From the IMG/VR virus record IMGVR_UViG_3300042868_001058, positions 1 through 20,534 of that record: a DNA stretch of 20,534 nucleotides, one strand, 5' to 3'. Position 1 is the stretch's first letter, and every line of letters begins with the position of its first letter. A model generated the notes under the pieces. The model was not told the DNA's origin and ran no database searches. It saw only the letters and a list, made by a program, of their open reading frames with translations. Shown here in pieces: positions 15,356-20,534 of the stretch. This DNA comes from a virus. Both the position numbers and the translations under genes were made by a program.

Positions 15356-17149
15356 TTATGGCTTCGCCGCCCACGACTGGCCGACTGCGCTTTCGCTCAA
15401 ATTGGCGGTTTCAGAGCCGGGGAAAATGTCCAGCCAAGCCTGCCGCATTTCTTCCACCATGATTTCCCGCAGTTCTTCGCCGCGCCCAGCCTCGGCCAGC
15501 ATCAGCAGTTCGTCATGCACAGAGGCCAGCATCCGCGACGCGAAGGGCAGTTCCCAGACCTTCTTACTCATGCGCGTCACGGCGCGATACATCACGTCAG
15601 CAGCCGCGCCTTGGATCGGGTAGTTGGACGCCACGGGCAGCGACCGCTCGTTTTTGTGGACGAAGACAGTGCGGCCAGACTTGATGGGCAGCAGCCCGGT
15701 GGCGTTCATCTGATCGAACATGCGGTAGCGCAGCGCGTAGGCTTGCGGATACCGCTCGGCCCACTTCTCCACAAACTCGCCTGCCTCGGCGTCAGAGCAG
15801 CGCAGAACCACGGCCAGAGCAGCGTTGCCAGCGCCATAGGTAAGCTGGAAGCTAAACGCCTTGGCCTTGGACCGCATTTCCTTGGCGCGTGGGTCTTTGG
15901 CTTTCAGCCGCGCCTTGAAGTCGTCGGCGGGGACACGGAACAGCGTGATGGCCGACTCGGCGTGAACGTCTCCGAAGATCACGTCCTGCTTGAGCTGCCA
16001 GTCATTGCTGACTTCTGCCAAGACACGCAGTTCGATACCGCTGTAGTCGGCCAGCACCATGTCCGTCTCGGGCGGGGCGATGAAGGACCGCCGCACCATC
16101 GGGTTGCGCGGAATGTTCTGAAGGTTCGGGTTCGACGAGGAGTAGCGGCCAGTCACCGCCTGCGCGATGTTGAAGCGCCCGTAGACGCGCCCTGCCAAAA
16201 TCTGCTTGGTCAGCAGCGTCTCGCCGTAGGTGCCTAGATACTTCTCAGCGCGGTTGAACACCATCAGCGCCGCCAGCCAGCGCGAGAACGGGTAGGGCGC
16301 ACGGAATGACGCCTGCCGCAGTTGCTTGCGGTCGGTTTGCAGTTGCTCGGACTTGTCCGTCTTGGGCCACGCCCGCAGGCTAGTCTCGTCCAGCACAGCC
16401 TTGATGAAGTCAGAAAGTTGCTTTTTGGACCGCAGGTTCGCAATAATCGTTTCTGGCGTGTATTTACGCAGCGTCTTCTCAGCGGCGTCGCGGCGCAGCG
16501 TCCACATGTGGATCAGGCGGCTATGGTGCCGCTCGTCGATCAGCATCCCCGTGTCTTCCATTTCCGCCGTGCCGCGCCATGCATCGTTGAGGACGCGGAA
16601 ACCAGCCCATTGCGCAGTAGTCAGCGTTTTCTGCCACAGCTTAAAGAGTTCGTAGGTGTCCTCGGCATCCTCGAAGCCGTAGTCGTATTGCTCCTGCGAC
16701 AGCGCAGCCACCGACCAGTCAGAGGTTTGCAGGTGCTTGTTGTCGCGGACCTTGCCCAGATCGCGCTTCACCATGTCGGCCAGCGACAGCGGGCGACCGC
16801 CCAGCTTCGCCTTCGACATAACACCAACGTCGTAGAGGACGACATCAGGCCCATCAGTGCCGTAGTCGAACCAGCGCCCCTCGAAGCCTGCGTTGAACAC
16901 CGCCCACGGGCAGGCGTCGGCCAGCAGCGTCGCGTAGTCGTTGAACGGCGCGCAGTGCAGATGATCGAAGACGTAGCTGCCAGTAGGCCCGCAGATGCAG
17001 GTCAGCCGCACGTCAGCCTCACCGGGCCGCAGTCCAGTCGTCTCGAAGTCGAGAGCGTGAGCCTGTCCAGACTCAGCGATAGCGGCGATGATTTGGAGCG
17101 CCTCGGAATGTGTAGTAACAAGGCGGTATTGACGGGAAGTCCCAGCCAT
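15356..17149 (-). CDS. polA: DNA polymerase I, family A, with 3'-5' exonuclease domain
   Basis: The product is 597 aa, without the 5' nuclease domain of cellular Pol I, as in many phages. Exonuclease motifs: DFETTGL (Asp34, Glu36), FNAGFEGRW (Asn86) and YGFEDAEDT (Tyr157, Asp161). Polymerase: TGRYSSSNPNLQNIP at 333-347, motif A LADYSGIELR (Asp368), motif B from Arg426 through Lys430 and Phe434 to Tyr438, and motif C VHDEL (His545, Asp546). Phe434 is the counterpart of E. coli Phe762. All catalytic residues are present, so it should be an active proofreading replicase. AAGGA stands about 9 bases before ATG 17149. A hairpin terminator lies just upstream. Confidence 0.95.
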   Translation of the reverse strand: MAGTSRQYRLVTTHSEALQIIAAIAESGQAHALDFETTGLRPGEADVRLTCICGPTGSYVFDHLHCAPFNDYATLLADACPWAVFNAGFEGRWFDYGTDGPDVVLYDVGVMSKAKLGGRPLSLADMVKRDLGKVRDNKHLQTSDWSVAALSQEQYDYGFEDAEDTYELFKLWQKTLTTAQWAGFRVLNDAWRGTAEMEDTGMLIDERHHSRLIHMWTLRRDAAEKTLRKYTPETIIANLRSKKQLSDFIKAVLDETSLRAWPKTDKSEQLQTDRKQLRQASFRAPYPFSRWLAALMVFNRAEKYLGTYGETLLTKQILAGRVYGRFNIAQAVTGRYSSSNPNLQNIPRNPMVRRSFIAPPETDMVLADYSGIELRVLAEVSNDWQLKQDVIFGDVHAESAITLFRVPADDFKARLKAKDPRAKEMRSKAKAFSFQLTYGAGNAALAVVLRCSDAEAGEFVEKWAERYPQAYALRYRMFDQMNATGLLPIKSGRTVFVHKNERSLPVASNYPIQGAAADVMYRAVTRMSKKVWELPFASRMLASVHDELLMLAEAGRGEELREIMVEEMRQAWLDIFPGSETANLSESAVGQSWAAKP

Positions 17150-17180
17150 TCTAATCTTCCTTCAGGTCTTAGCAGAGCCT

Positions 17181-17229
17181 TGCTTCTTTCGAGAAGCACA
17201 AAGCCCCCGGTTTGGTCGCCGGGGGCTTT
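17181..17229 (-). terminator. Tandem hairpins, rho-independent-type terminator after the 237-aa gene
   Basis: Six bases after the TGA of the - strand gene, AAAGCCCCCGG and CCGGGGGCTTT form a perfect 11-bp stem (17200-17210 with 17219-17229, 8-base loop). A second stem follows in - strand order, TGCTTCT with AGAAGCA (17181-17187 with 17192-17198), with TTCG as loop on the + strand. The T-run is short (TTT then GTGC), so read-through into polA is likely. The GC-rich stem could work in either direction. Confidence 0.72.
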
Positions 17230-17235
17230 GCAGTT

Positions 17236-17949
17236 TCAGAGGACGCCGCGACGGCGGCGGGCAGGAGCAGGCAGAGAACCGCCTTCTGACTGGCGCACCA
17301 GTTCGTCGATGTCAGCTTCAGGATCGGCAGCCAGTTCGCCCACAGCTTCCTGCGAGAGCCAGCCGTAAACGTCCAGCTTGGGCTTGTAGTTTTTCTGCCC
17401 TTGGGCTTCAAACTTCTCCTTGCCCATGCGGACCAGCGGCCAGCAGGCACGGCCAGCGCGCAGACGCTCGGCCACTTGCGACTGCAAGTCAGCAAAGACG
17501 GCTACGCCTGACTTCGAGTTGATCTTCCAGTAGCCCTGACGGTCATCTGCCTCAATCGACTTGACGACCATCGACTTCGCCGGGAACCAGCCTTCGCCTT
17601 GGGCGGCGTTGAACGGCCCCATTTCGTCGTGCGCAGGGGTAGCAATGTGCTGCCCGCTGTAGATGTTCGCCATGCGGGTAGCGACGGTCTTGCCGCCCTT
17701 CCAGCAGACGAAGCCTTCCTCGAAGGAAGCGATGTTGACCAGCCAAATTTCGGACGGGTCCAAGTCTTCCTTGTCCTTGCCAAATTCGTAGACGCCGCGC
17801 TTACCCGTGAAGTTCAGGTAAACCGAACCATCGGGGGCGCTGCCAATCTGGCCTTGGGCTGCGGAGTTAGTCAGCGCGTCGGCCATAGCCTGCGCGTTGT
17901 TGAGAGCGACGGGTTTGCCAAACGGCGAGTTGACGAGTTCGTTAGACAT
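17236..17949 (-). CDS. Unidentified replication-module protein, possible ssDNA-binding role
   Basis: The product is 237 aa. AGGAG lies 8 bases before ATG 17949. The sequence is soluble with no signal peptide: VYLNFTGKRGVYEFGKDKED at 43-62, SFEEGFVCWKGGKTVATRM at 75-93, GYWKINSKSGVAVFADL at 139-155 and a basic-aromatic stretch ending KPKLDVYGWL at 198. An acidic patch (DPEADIDELV) precedes a final RRRRGVL. Length and many aromatic and basic residues would suit an OB-fold ssDNA-binding protein like T7 gp2.5, and it lies between nuclease and polymerase, but no such motif is proven. Unlike gp2.5 it ends in basic residues. A terminator-like hairpin follows. Confidence 0.72.
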   Translation of the reverse strand: MSNELVNSPFGKPVALNNAQAMADALTNSAAQGQIGSAPDGSVYLNFTGKRGVYEFGKDKEDLDPSEIWLVNIASFEEGFVCWKGGKTVATRMANIYSGQHIATPAHDEMGPFNAAQGEGWFPAKSMVVKSIEADDRQGYWKINSKSGVAVFADLQSQVAERLRAGRACWPLVRMGKEKFEAQGQKNYKPKLDVYGWLSQEAVGELAADPEADIDELVRQSEGGSLPAPARRRRGVL

Positions 17950-17967
17950 GAGAGTGTCTCCTGTTGA

Positions 17968-17977
17968 GTGTGTCAGT
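17968..17977 (-). repeat. Leader motif ACTGACACAC, copy 1
   Basis: The - strand reads ACTGACACAC, 18 bases before the ATG at 17949. Its ACTGA overlaps the stop codon of the upstream nuclease gene. An identical copy is at 19200-19191, and near copies are in the leader at 15255-15355. The role is unknown. Confidence 0.4.
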
Positions 17978-19013
17978 TTTCAGTCTTCGCGGAGACTTCC
18001 AGTCTGATCGACGGCTTGCCGACCTTGTAGAAGTCATCCGATTTGACGCCCGTTGCTGCCTCGTAGGCTTTAACGTCCAGCGTCTTGCGCCCAGCCACTT
18101 CCGTGACTTTGACGCCATACGCAGCAGTCTCAAACTCCATGCGGTTCTCGGCTACAGCGTATTCCTTGATGGTAGCGGCAAGCGTGTCCGCCCGCGCTTC
18201 CAGTAATTTGATCTGCTCCTTGATGGAGCCGTATTCCCTGACTGACTCGGTGATGCCACGCGGGGCGAAGGCGGGCATTTCCGGCTTCAGTTCCTTGCGC
18301 CGCTCACCAGCCGCCACTTGGATCGCGCTGCACTCCTCTTTGAATTGGCAGTAGGTGCAGCCGTTGTTGGTCAGCCCCTCGGCTGGCAATTCAGCAGGAT
18401 TAGCGGCGTCGAACAGCAGCCCAGCACGGATTTCAGAGCGCCGCGCAGTCGCGCCACCGTCGTAGACCACATCGAATTGCCGCATCCGCTGAAAGTCAGA
18501 AGCGTCAACGTAGAGGACGACAGCTTGGTCAACGTCCAAGCCGTGCAGGTTCATCAGCCACATGTTTTGCTGCACTTGCGCCAAGTGCTGCGGCTTGGGT
18601 GCAGTCATGCCTTCCAGATTGGTGCGCGGATCGGCTGACTTAAACTCCAGCAGCGTCAGGATACCGTCCTTGGAGAACAGCCCGTCTGGCGTCCCCGACA
18701 GCCCTGCCTCGTCGCAGAGGAACGACCGCTGGTTCTCGCCTTCCAGCACGACAGCCTCGCCAAGACCCAGCGAAGCCGTGATCTGCTCGACCACCCATGC
18801 CTCGACAGCGTGGCCGCGCTGCGCCATGCCCCATTTGCCGTCCTGCCGGGACTCGGACTTGGCAAACTTCAACTCGCGCAGGCAGCGCAGGTTCTCGGAA
18901 GCCGTAAGCACGGCGTTACGATCCAGCCGACCGCGCTCGTCGTCGTAGAGCGGCCAGTCAGACTTTTGTGCAGCGACAGAGCCGCTGATTCGCTTGATTA
19001 GGTCTAATGTCAT
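17973..19013 (-). CDS. RecB/Cas4-type PD-(D/E)XK exonuclease with probable 4Fe-4S site
   Basis: The product is 346 aa from ATG 19013, which has GGAG 7 bases upstream. The frame is open to 19115, but those 34 extra residues overlap a separate small gene. Nuclease motifs: RGHAVEAW (His69), GTPDGLF (Asp110), LLEFKSA (Glu123, Lys125) and QHLAQVQQNMWLM. Cys44 (NLRCLREL) with Cys219, Cys222 and Cys228 (CTYCQFKEEC) gives the one-plus-three cysteine pattern of Cas4 and AddB-like nucleases. Residues 255-346 are a helical charged tail. It probably trims DNA ends for recombination or degrades host DNA. It lies in the replication unit, 23 bases before the 237-aa gene. Confidence 0.87.
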   Translation of the reverse strand: MTLDLIKRISGSVAAQKSDWPLYDDERGRLDRNAVLTASENLRCLRELKFAKSESRQDGKWGMAQRGHAVEAWVVEQITASLGLGEAVVLEGENQRSFLCDEAGLSGTPDGLFSKDGILTLLEFKSADPRTNLEGMTAPKPQHLAQVQQNMWLMNLHGLDVDQAVVLYVDASDFQRMRQFDVVYDGGATARRSEIRAGLLFDAANPAELPAEGLTNNGCTYCQFKEECSAIQVAAGERRKELKPEMPAFAPRGITESVREYGSIKEQIKLLEARADTLAATIKEYAVAENRMEFETAAYGVKVTEVAGRKTLDVKAYEAATGVKSDDFYKVGKPSIRLEVSAKTEN

Positions 19014-19014
19014 G

Positions 19015-19179
19015 TCAGAACTCCGGTTCGTTGTTTGCATCCAACACGGTTGTCTGGGATGACACTGGAAGCGCCCTTGTGATCTGCGCAGGCAAAGAAG
19101 AAGCGCGCCGAACACCGATGATGTTCAGATCGCGCTCAAGGCTGACAGGCAGATGGATCAGACGGTTGGTCAGGGTCAT
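19015..19179 (-). CDS. 54-aa small ORF upstream of the nuclease
   Basis: ATG 19179 opens a frame of 54 codons: MTLTNRLIHLPVSLERDLNI, then IGVRRASSLPAQITRALPVS, then a tail ending DANNEPEF. The stop TGA is one base from the nuclease ATG (TGACATG), a layout repeated at 20362-20368, which supports coupling. A GGAG for the nuclease lies at its end. There is no clear ribosome site of its own, but the ACTGACACAC element is 11 bases upstream. It has an Arg-rich middle and no cysteine or membrane segment. Function unknown. It is below common length cut-offs and easily missed. Confidence 0.55.
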   Translation of the reverse strand: MTLTNRLIHLPVSLERDLNIIGVRRASSLPAQITRALPVSSQTTVLDANNEPEF

Positions 19180-19190
19180 AGCAGTGTCGC

Positions 19191-19200
19191 GTGTGTCAGT
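19191..19200 (-). repeat. Leader motif ACTGACACAC, copy 2
   Basis: This is an exact copy of the element at 17977-17968, 11 bases before ATG 19179 in the 56-base gap (19180-19235) downstream of the DUF6378-like gene. No ordinary promoter boxes are clear next to it. Confidence 0.4.
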
Positions 19201-19235
19201 GTTTTGTGTCTTGGTCAGAATGGAACGGAAACAGT

Positions 19236-19544
19236 CTAGCTGTCAAGGCTCCTATCTGCCCCTTCGATAATTTCTCGGCACTCTCCAGCGATGGCCGCAT
19301 ATGCCGCCGCGTCCACATAGTTGTCGTCCTTGTAAGTGGCGACAGTGCGGGAGACTTTGGCAAAGACCATGATCCACGCCATGTCCTCGGCGTCCAAAGA
19401 CAAAACGCAGCCTTGTTTTCCAGTCAGGTAAGCACTCACCATGTCGGCCATGTGAGTCAGGTTGTCGTGTGGGTGGCCGTAGGCAGCGTTGCGGTCGCCT
19501 GTAGTCAGCTTCGCCGCCTCTGCAAGAATTTTTGCTCTGTTCAT
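19236..19544 (-). CDS. DUF6378-like phage protein
   Basis: The product is 102 aa. It shows TTGDRNAAYGHPHDNLTHMA at 14-33, LDAEDMAWIMVFAKVSRT at 50-67 and YKDDNYVDAAAYAAIAGEC at 71-89. This GDR..YG / K..R / D.Y.D.A.Y pattern is that of the small phage family DUF6378, whose biochemical role I do not know. It is all helical and soluble, and the acidic and Asp/Asn-rich motifs would allow metal binding. ATG 19544 has CAGGAC upstream. A structured leader lies at 19545-19669. Clustering with DNA metabolism suggests a nucleotide-related role, which is only inference. Confidence 0.78.
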   Translation of the reverse strand: MNRAKILAEAAKLTTGDRNAAYGHPHDNLTHMADMVSAYLTGKQGCVLSLDAEDMAWIMVFAKVSRTVATYKDDNYVDAAAYAAIAGECREIIEGADRSLDS

Positions 19545-19567
19545 GGGTTCGGTCCTGTTGATGATTT

Positions 19568-19651
19568 GAGGGGCGCTATGGTGAAAATGAGCCGTAGCGC
19601 AGTCTGATTCTCGACCAATACAAAGCCGCTTTCTGGCTCCGTGCGCCCCTC
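19568..19651. other. Inverted-repeat-rich leader of the DUF6378-like gene
   Basis: The 125-base gap 19545-19669 holds GCGCTATGG (19573-19581) facing CCGTAGCGC (19592-19600), a 9-bp stem with one G-U in + strand RNA and one mismatch in - strand RNA. It also holds a longer-range perfect pair, GAGGGGCGC (19568-19576) with GCGCCCCTC (19643-19651). The two stems share bases and could exclude each other. It may be a terminator or attenuator between the HTH gene and the DUF6378-like gene. No T-run is seen. Confidence 0.35.
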
Positions 19652-19669
19652 TGGACTGACGTTACTCAG

Positions 19670-19984
19670 TCAGCTTTTTACCTGCAAGGCTTTTTCTGCC
19701 GCCAGTTTCGCCAAAGCGCGGTTGATCGCGCCGGGTTTACAAGACCAGACGGCTGCCTTGACTGGCTTAGGAGCAATGTCGATGTCCTGCCAGAAGCGGC
19801 TGCGCGTAGACGGCAAGTCAGGGCTGAATTTTGACTGCGACAGCTCTATCCCAAACCGCTCACAGGCAGCAGAAATCGACGTTCTGTGCATCCCATAGTG
19901 CCGCGCAGTCTGCGTCACGTTCCAGCCTTTTTCTTGGGCTGCGGTAATCATGTCTCTAGTGATCCTCTTTGGTCCAAGGCGCAC
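19670..19984 (-). CDS. Small helix-turn-helix DNA-binding protein
   Basis: The product is 104 aa, started at GTG 19984 with a very good ribosome site (AAAGGAG, 7 bases upstream). Residues 21-42 (WNVTQTARHYGMHRTSISAA) have the helix-turn-helix pattern of resolvase-, Fis- or Trp-repressor-type domains: a helix, a Gly turn and a recognition helix with Arg and Thr. The C-terminal half (KPVKAAVWSCKPGAINRALA) is basic and may contribute to binding. It could regulate early genes or guide another enzyme. No catalytic residues are seen. It overlaps the preceding 62-aa ORF by 29 bases. Confidence 0.7.
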   Translation of the reverse strand: MRLGPKRITRDMITAAQEKGWNVTQTARHYGMHRTSISAACERFGIELSQSKFSPDLPSTRSRFWQDIDIAPKPVKAAVWSCKPGAINRALAKLAAEKALQVKS

Positions 19985-20144
19985 TCGCTCTCTCCTTTAT
20001 TTTGTTTATCTCAGGCAGGTTTTGTTTGGTCATATACTGGATCAACTCGAATTGATCCTGAGTCACCCACCATGCAGGCAGCTTGACGTAGCCCGCAAGC
20101 CTCAACGCTCTCGCGCCGGGGCTGTTGCTGGCGTCACGGGGCAT
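19956..20144 (-). CDS. 62-aa small protein, unknown
   Basis: ATG 20144 gives 62 aa; a TTG at 20156 would add four residues. The centre is RLAGYVKLPAWWVTQDQFEL followed by IQYMTKQNLPEINKIKER, with aromatic and charged residues, no membrane segment and no cysteine. It overlaps the upstream 76-aa gene by 11 bases and the HTH gene by 29 bases, and it carries the HTH ribosome site. The sequence looks protein-like rather than a shadow. Position beside the HTH gene suggests joint expression. Function unknown. Confidence 0.5.
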   Translation of the reverse strand: MPRDASNSPGARALRLAGYVKLPAWWVTQDQFELIQYMTKQNLPEINKIKERASAPWTKEDH

Positions 20145-20364
20145 TGCTTTTCTCAATCGTCGCTAGCGCCGCAAGCGCGTCGAGGTAGTAGGTGTGAGCC
20201 ATGTAGTCGCCCTTTGCCCTGTCACGGATGGTCTCGAACCAATCCACCGCCGCCGCCAGCTTGGCGGTCAGGGCTTCGATGCGGTCGGCGGCGGCGACAG
20301 ATAGGTCAGCGTATCCATCGTCCGCAAAATCACGCAGCGCCTTCACCAGTTCTTCGTCGGTCAT
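20134..20364 (-). CDS. 76-aa helical small protein, unknown
   Basis: The product begins MTDEELVKALRDFADDGYAD and continues LSVAAADRIEALTAKLAAAV, an acidic, helical N-terminal half with heptad spacing. An aromatic stretch (DWFETIRDRAKGDYMAHTYY) follows. GGAGG stands 7-8 bases before ATG 20364, and the upstream stop is one base away (TGACATG). Short ORFs with an ALRxxA...AADRIExL pattern are common in phages and in general act in unknown ways. No catalytic motif is visible. It belongs to the small early-type gene run. Confidence 0.62.
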   Translation of the reverse strand: MTDEELVKALRDFADDGYADLSVAAADRIEALTAKLAAAVDWFETIRDRAKGDYMAHTYYLDALAALATIEKSNAP

Positions 20365-20365
20365 G

Positions 20366-20534
20366 TCAGTCCCTCCATGCTCCCCTGAGTTTTGAGTTCA
20401 GATCGACCACCTCGGCCAACCGCGCATAGCGCCAGCGACCCCACTTCCAAGTCCCCGGCGCGTAGGCTGGCACCGCCATGCGGACCATAAACACAGGCAA
20501 GAAGCCCCACTTCAGGTGGATCGCGCCCTGTTGG
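20366..20534 (-). CDS. C-terminal part of an unknown phage protein, start outside the window
   Basis: The - strand frame enters at the right edge and ends with TGA at 20368-20366, leaving 55 residues. It includes HLKWGFLPVFMVRMAVPAYA, then PGTWKWGRWRYARLAEVVDL and a last charged turn ending RGAWRD. It is rich in Trp, Arg and Tyr. The stop lies one base before the next ATG, and the ribosome site for that gene lies in its last codons. This frame looks more protein-like than the other open frame here, which is Gly-rich. Function unknown. Confidence 0.5.
   Translation of the reverse strand, partial: QQGAIHLKWGFLPVFMVRMAVPAYAPGTWKWGRWRYARLAEVVDLNSKLRGAWRD

Noticed and set aside
16322-17368. Long + strand open frame (348 codons) and neighbouring + frames over 15515-16237
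   Set aside because: They lie antisense to DNA polymerase I, whose motifs are complete. The products are Arg/Val/Leu-rich in the way antisense frames of GC-rich genes usually are, with no ribosome site or domain.
19014-19115. Upstream start for the RecB/Cas4-like nuclease
   Set aside because: The added residues overlap the 54-aa gene and are Cys/Arg-rich shadow-like. ATG 19013 has GGAG at proper spacing.
19950-20429. + strand open frame of 159 codons, and another at 19191-19607
   Set aside because: They run antisense to several small - strand genes with ribosome sites and sensible junctions. The products are Pro/Arg/Ser-rich without a domain.
1-20534. CRISPR array, tRNA, insertion sequence or integration site
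   Set aside because: Reading through, I saw no regularly spaced repeats, no tRNA-like cloverleaf with a T-loop, no transposase or integrase motifs and no terminal inverted repeats. The Cas4-like nuclease has no CRISPR neighbours.

Overview
The window is a piece of a tailed double-stranded DNA phage genome, most likely a short-tailed (podovirus-like) virus of a Gram-negative host. The evidence is a family A DNA polymerase, a fused primase-helicase, nozzle and ejection-type structural proteins, and a GH19 endolysin beside spanin- and holin-like genes. A lipoprotein and two signal-peptide proteins also imply a host with an outer membrane. Base composition is moderately GC-rich, genes are packed tightly, and many starts use ATGA, GTGA, TTGA or TAATG overlaps. 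The host cannot be fixed from the sequence. An aquatic alphaproteobacterium would fit the composition and gene content, but that is inference. I see no integrase, repressor/Cro pair, tRNA, CRISPR array, insertion sequence, RNA polymerase, capsid, portal or terminase gene here.

Left arm, + strand, about 1-12660. It opens with a packed row of small envelope and lysis genes (1-3628): the end of a coiled-coil protein, a tiny lipoprotein, two overlapping exported proteins, a one-TM coiled-coil protein with i-spanin topology, a one-TM Cys-rich protein, a two-TM holin-like protein, a small basic protein and a two-domain endolysin. Then come virion genes (3659-12660): a nozzle or tail-tube-like protein, a tail fibre-like protein with a C-terminal jelly-roll, a GNAT-like protein, two low-complexity probable internal virion proteins, a 931-aa protein with a lysozyme-like domain and a 704-aa Gly/Ala-rich probable ejection protein.

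Right arm, - strand, 12661-20534. Read from right to left it runs from small early-type genes (a truncated ORF, a 76-aa protein, a 62-aa protein, a helix-turn-helix protein, a DUF6378-like protein and a 54-aa ORF) to DNA metabolism: a RecB/Cas4-type nuclease with a probable 4Fe-4S site, an unidentified 237-aa protein, DNA polymerase I, a RuvC-like resolvase and a prim-pol/RepA-type helicase. Together these could process ends, prime and unwind DNA, copy it and resolve branches. The two arms converge, and their stop codons abut with no spacer at 12660/12661, where a perfect GC-rich hairpin overlaps the end of the + gene.

The least explained parts are the exported-protein overlap cassette at the left, the recurrent ACTGACACAC-like sequence in - strand leaders, and a marked excess of ACTGG on the coding strand of the structural genes. 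No completely new system is proven. Most large genes belong to recognisable phage families, while several small ones do not.
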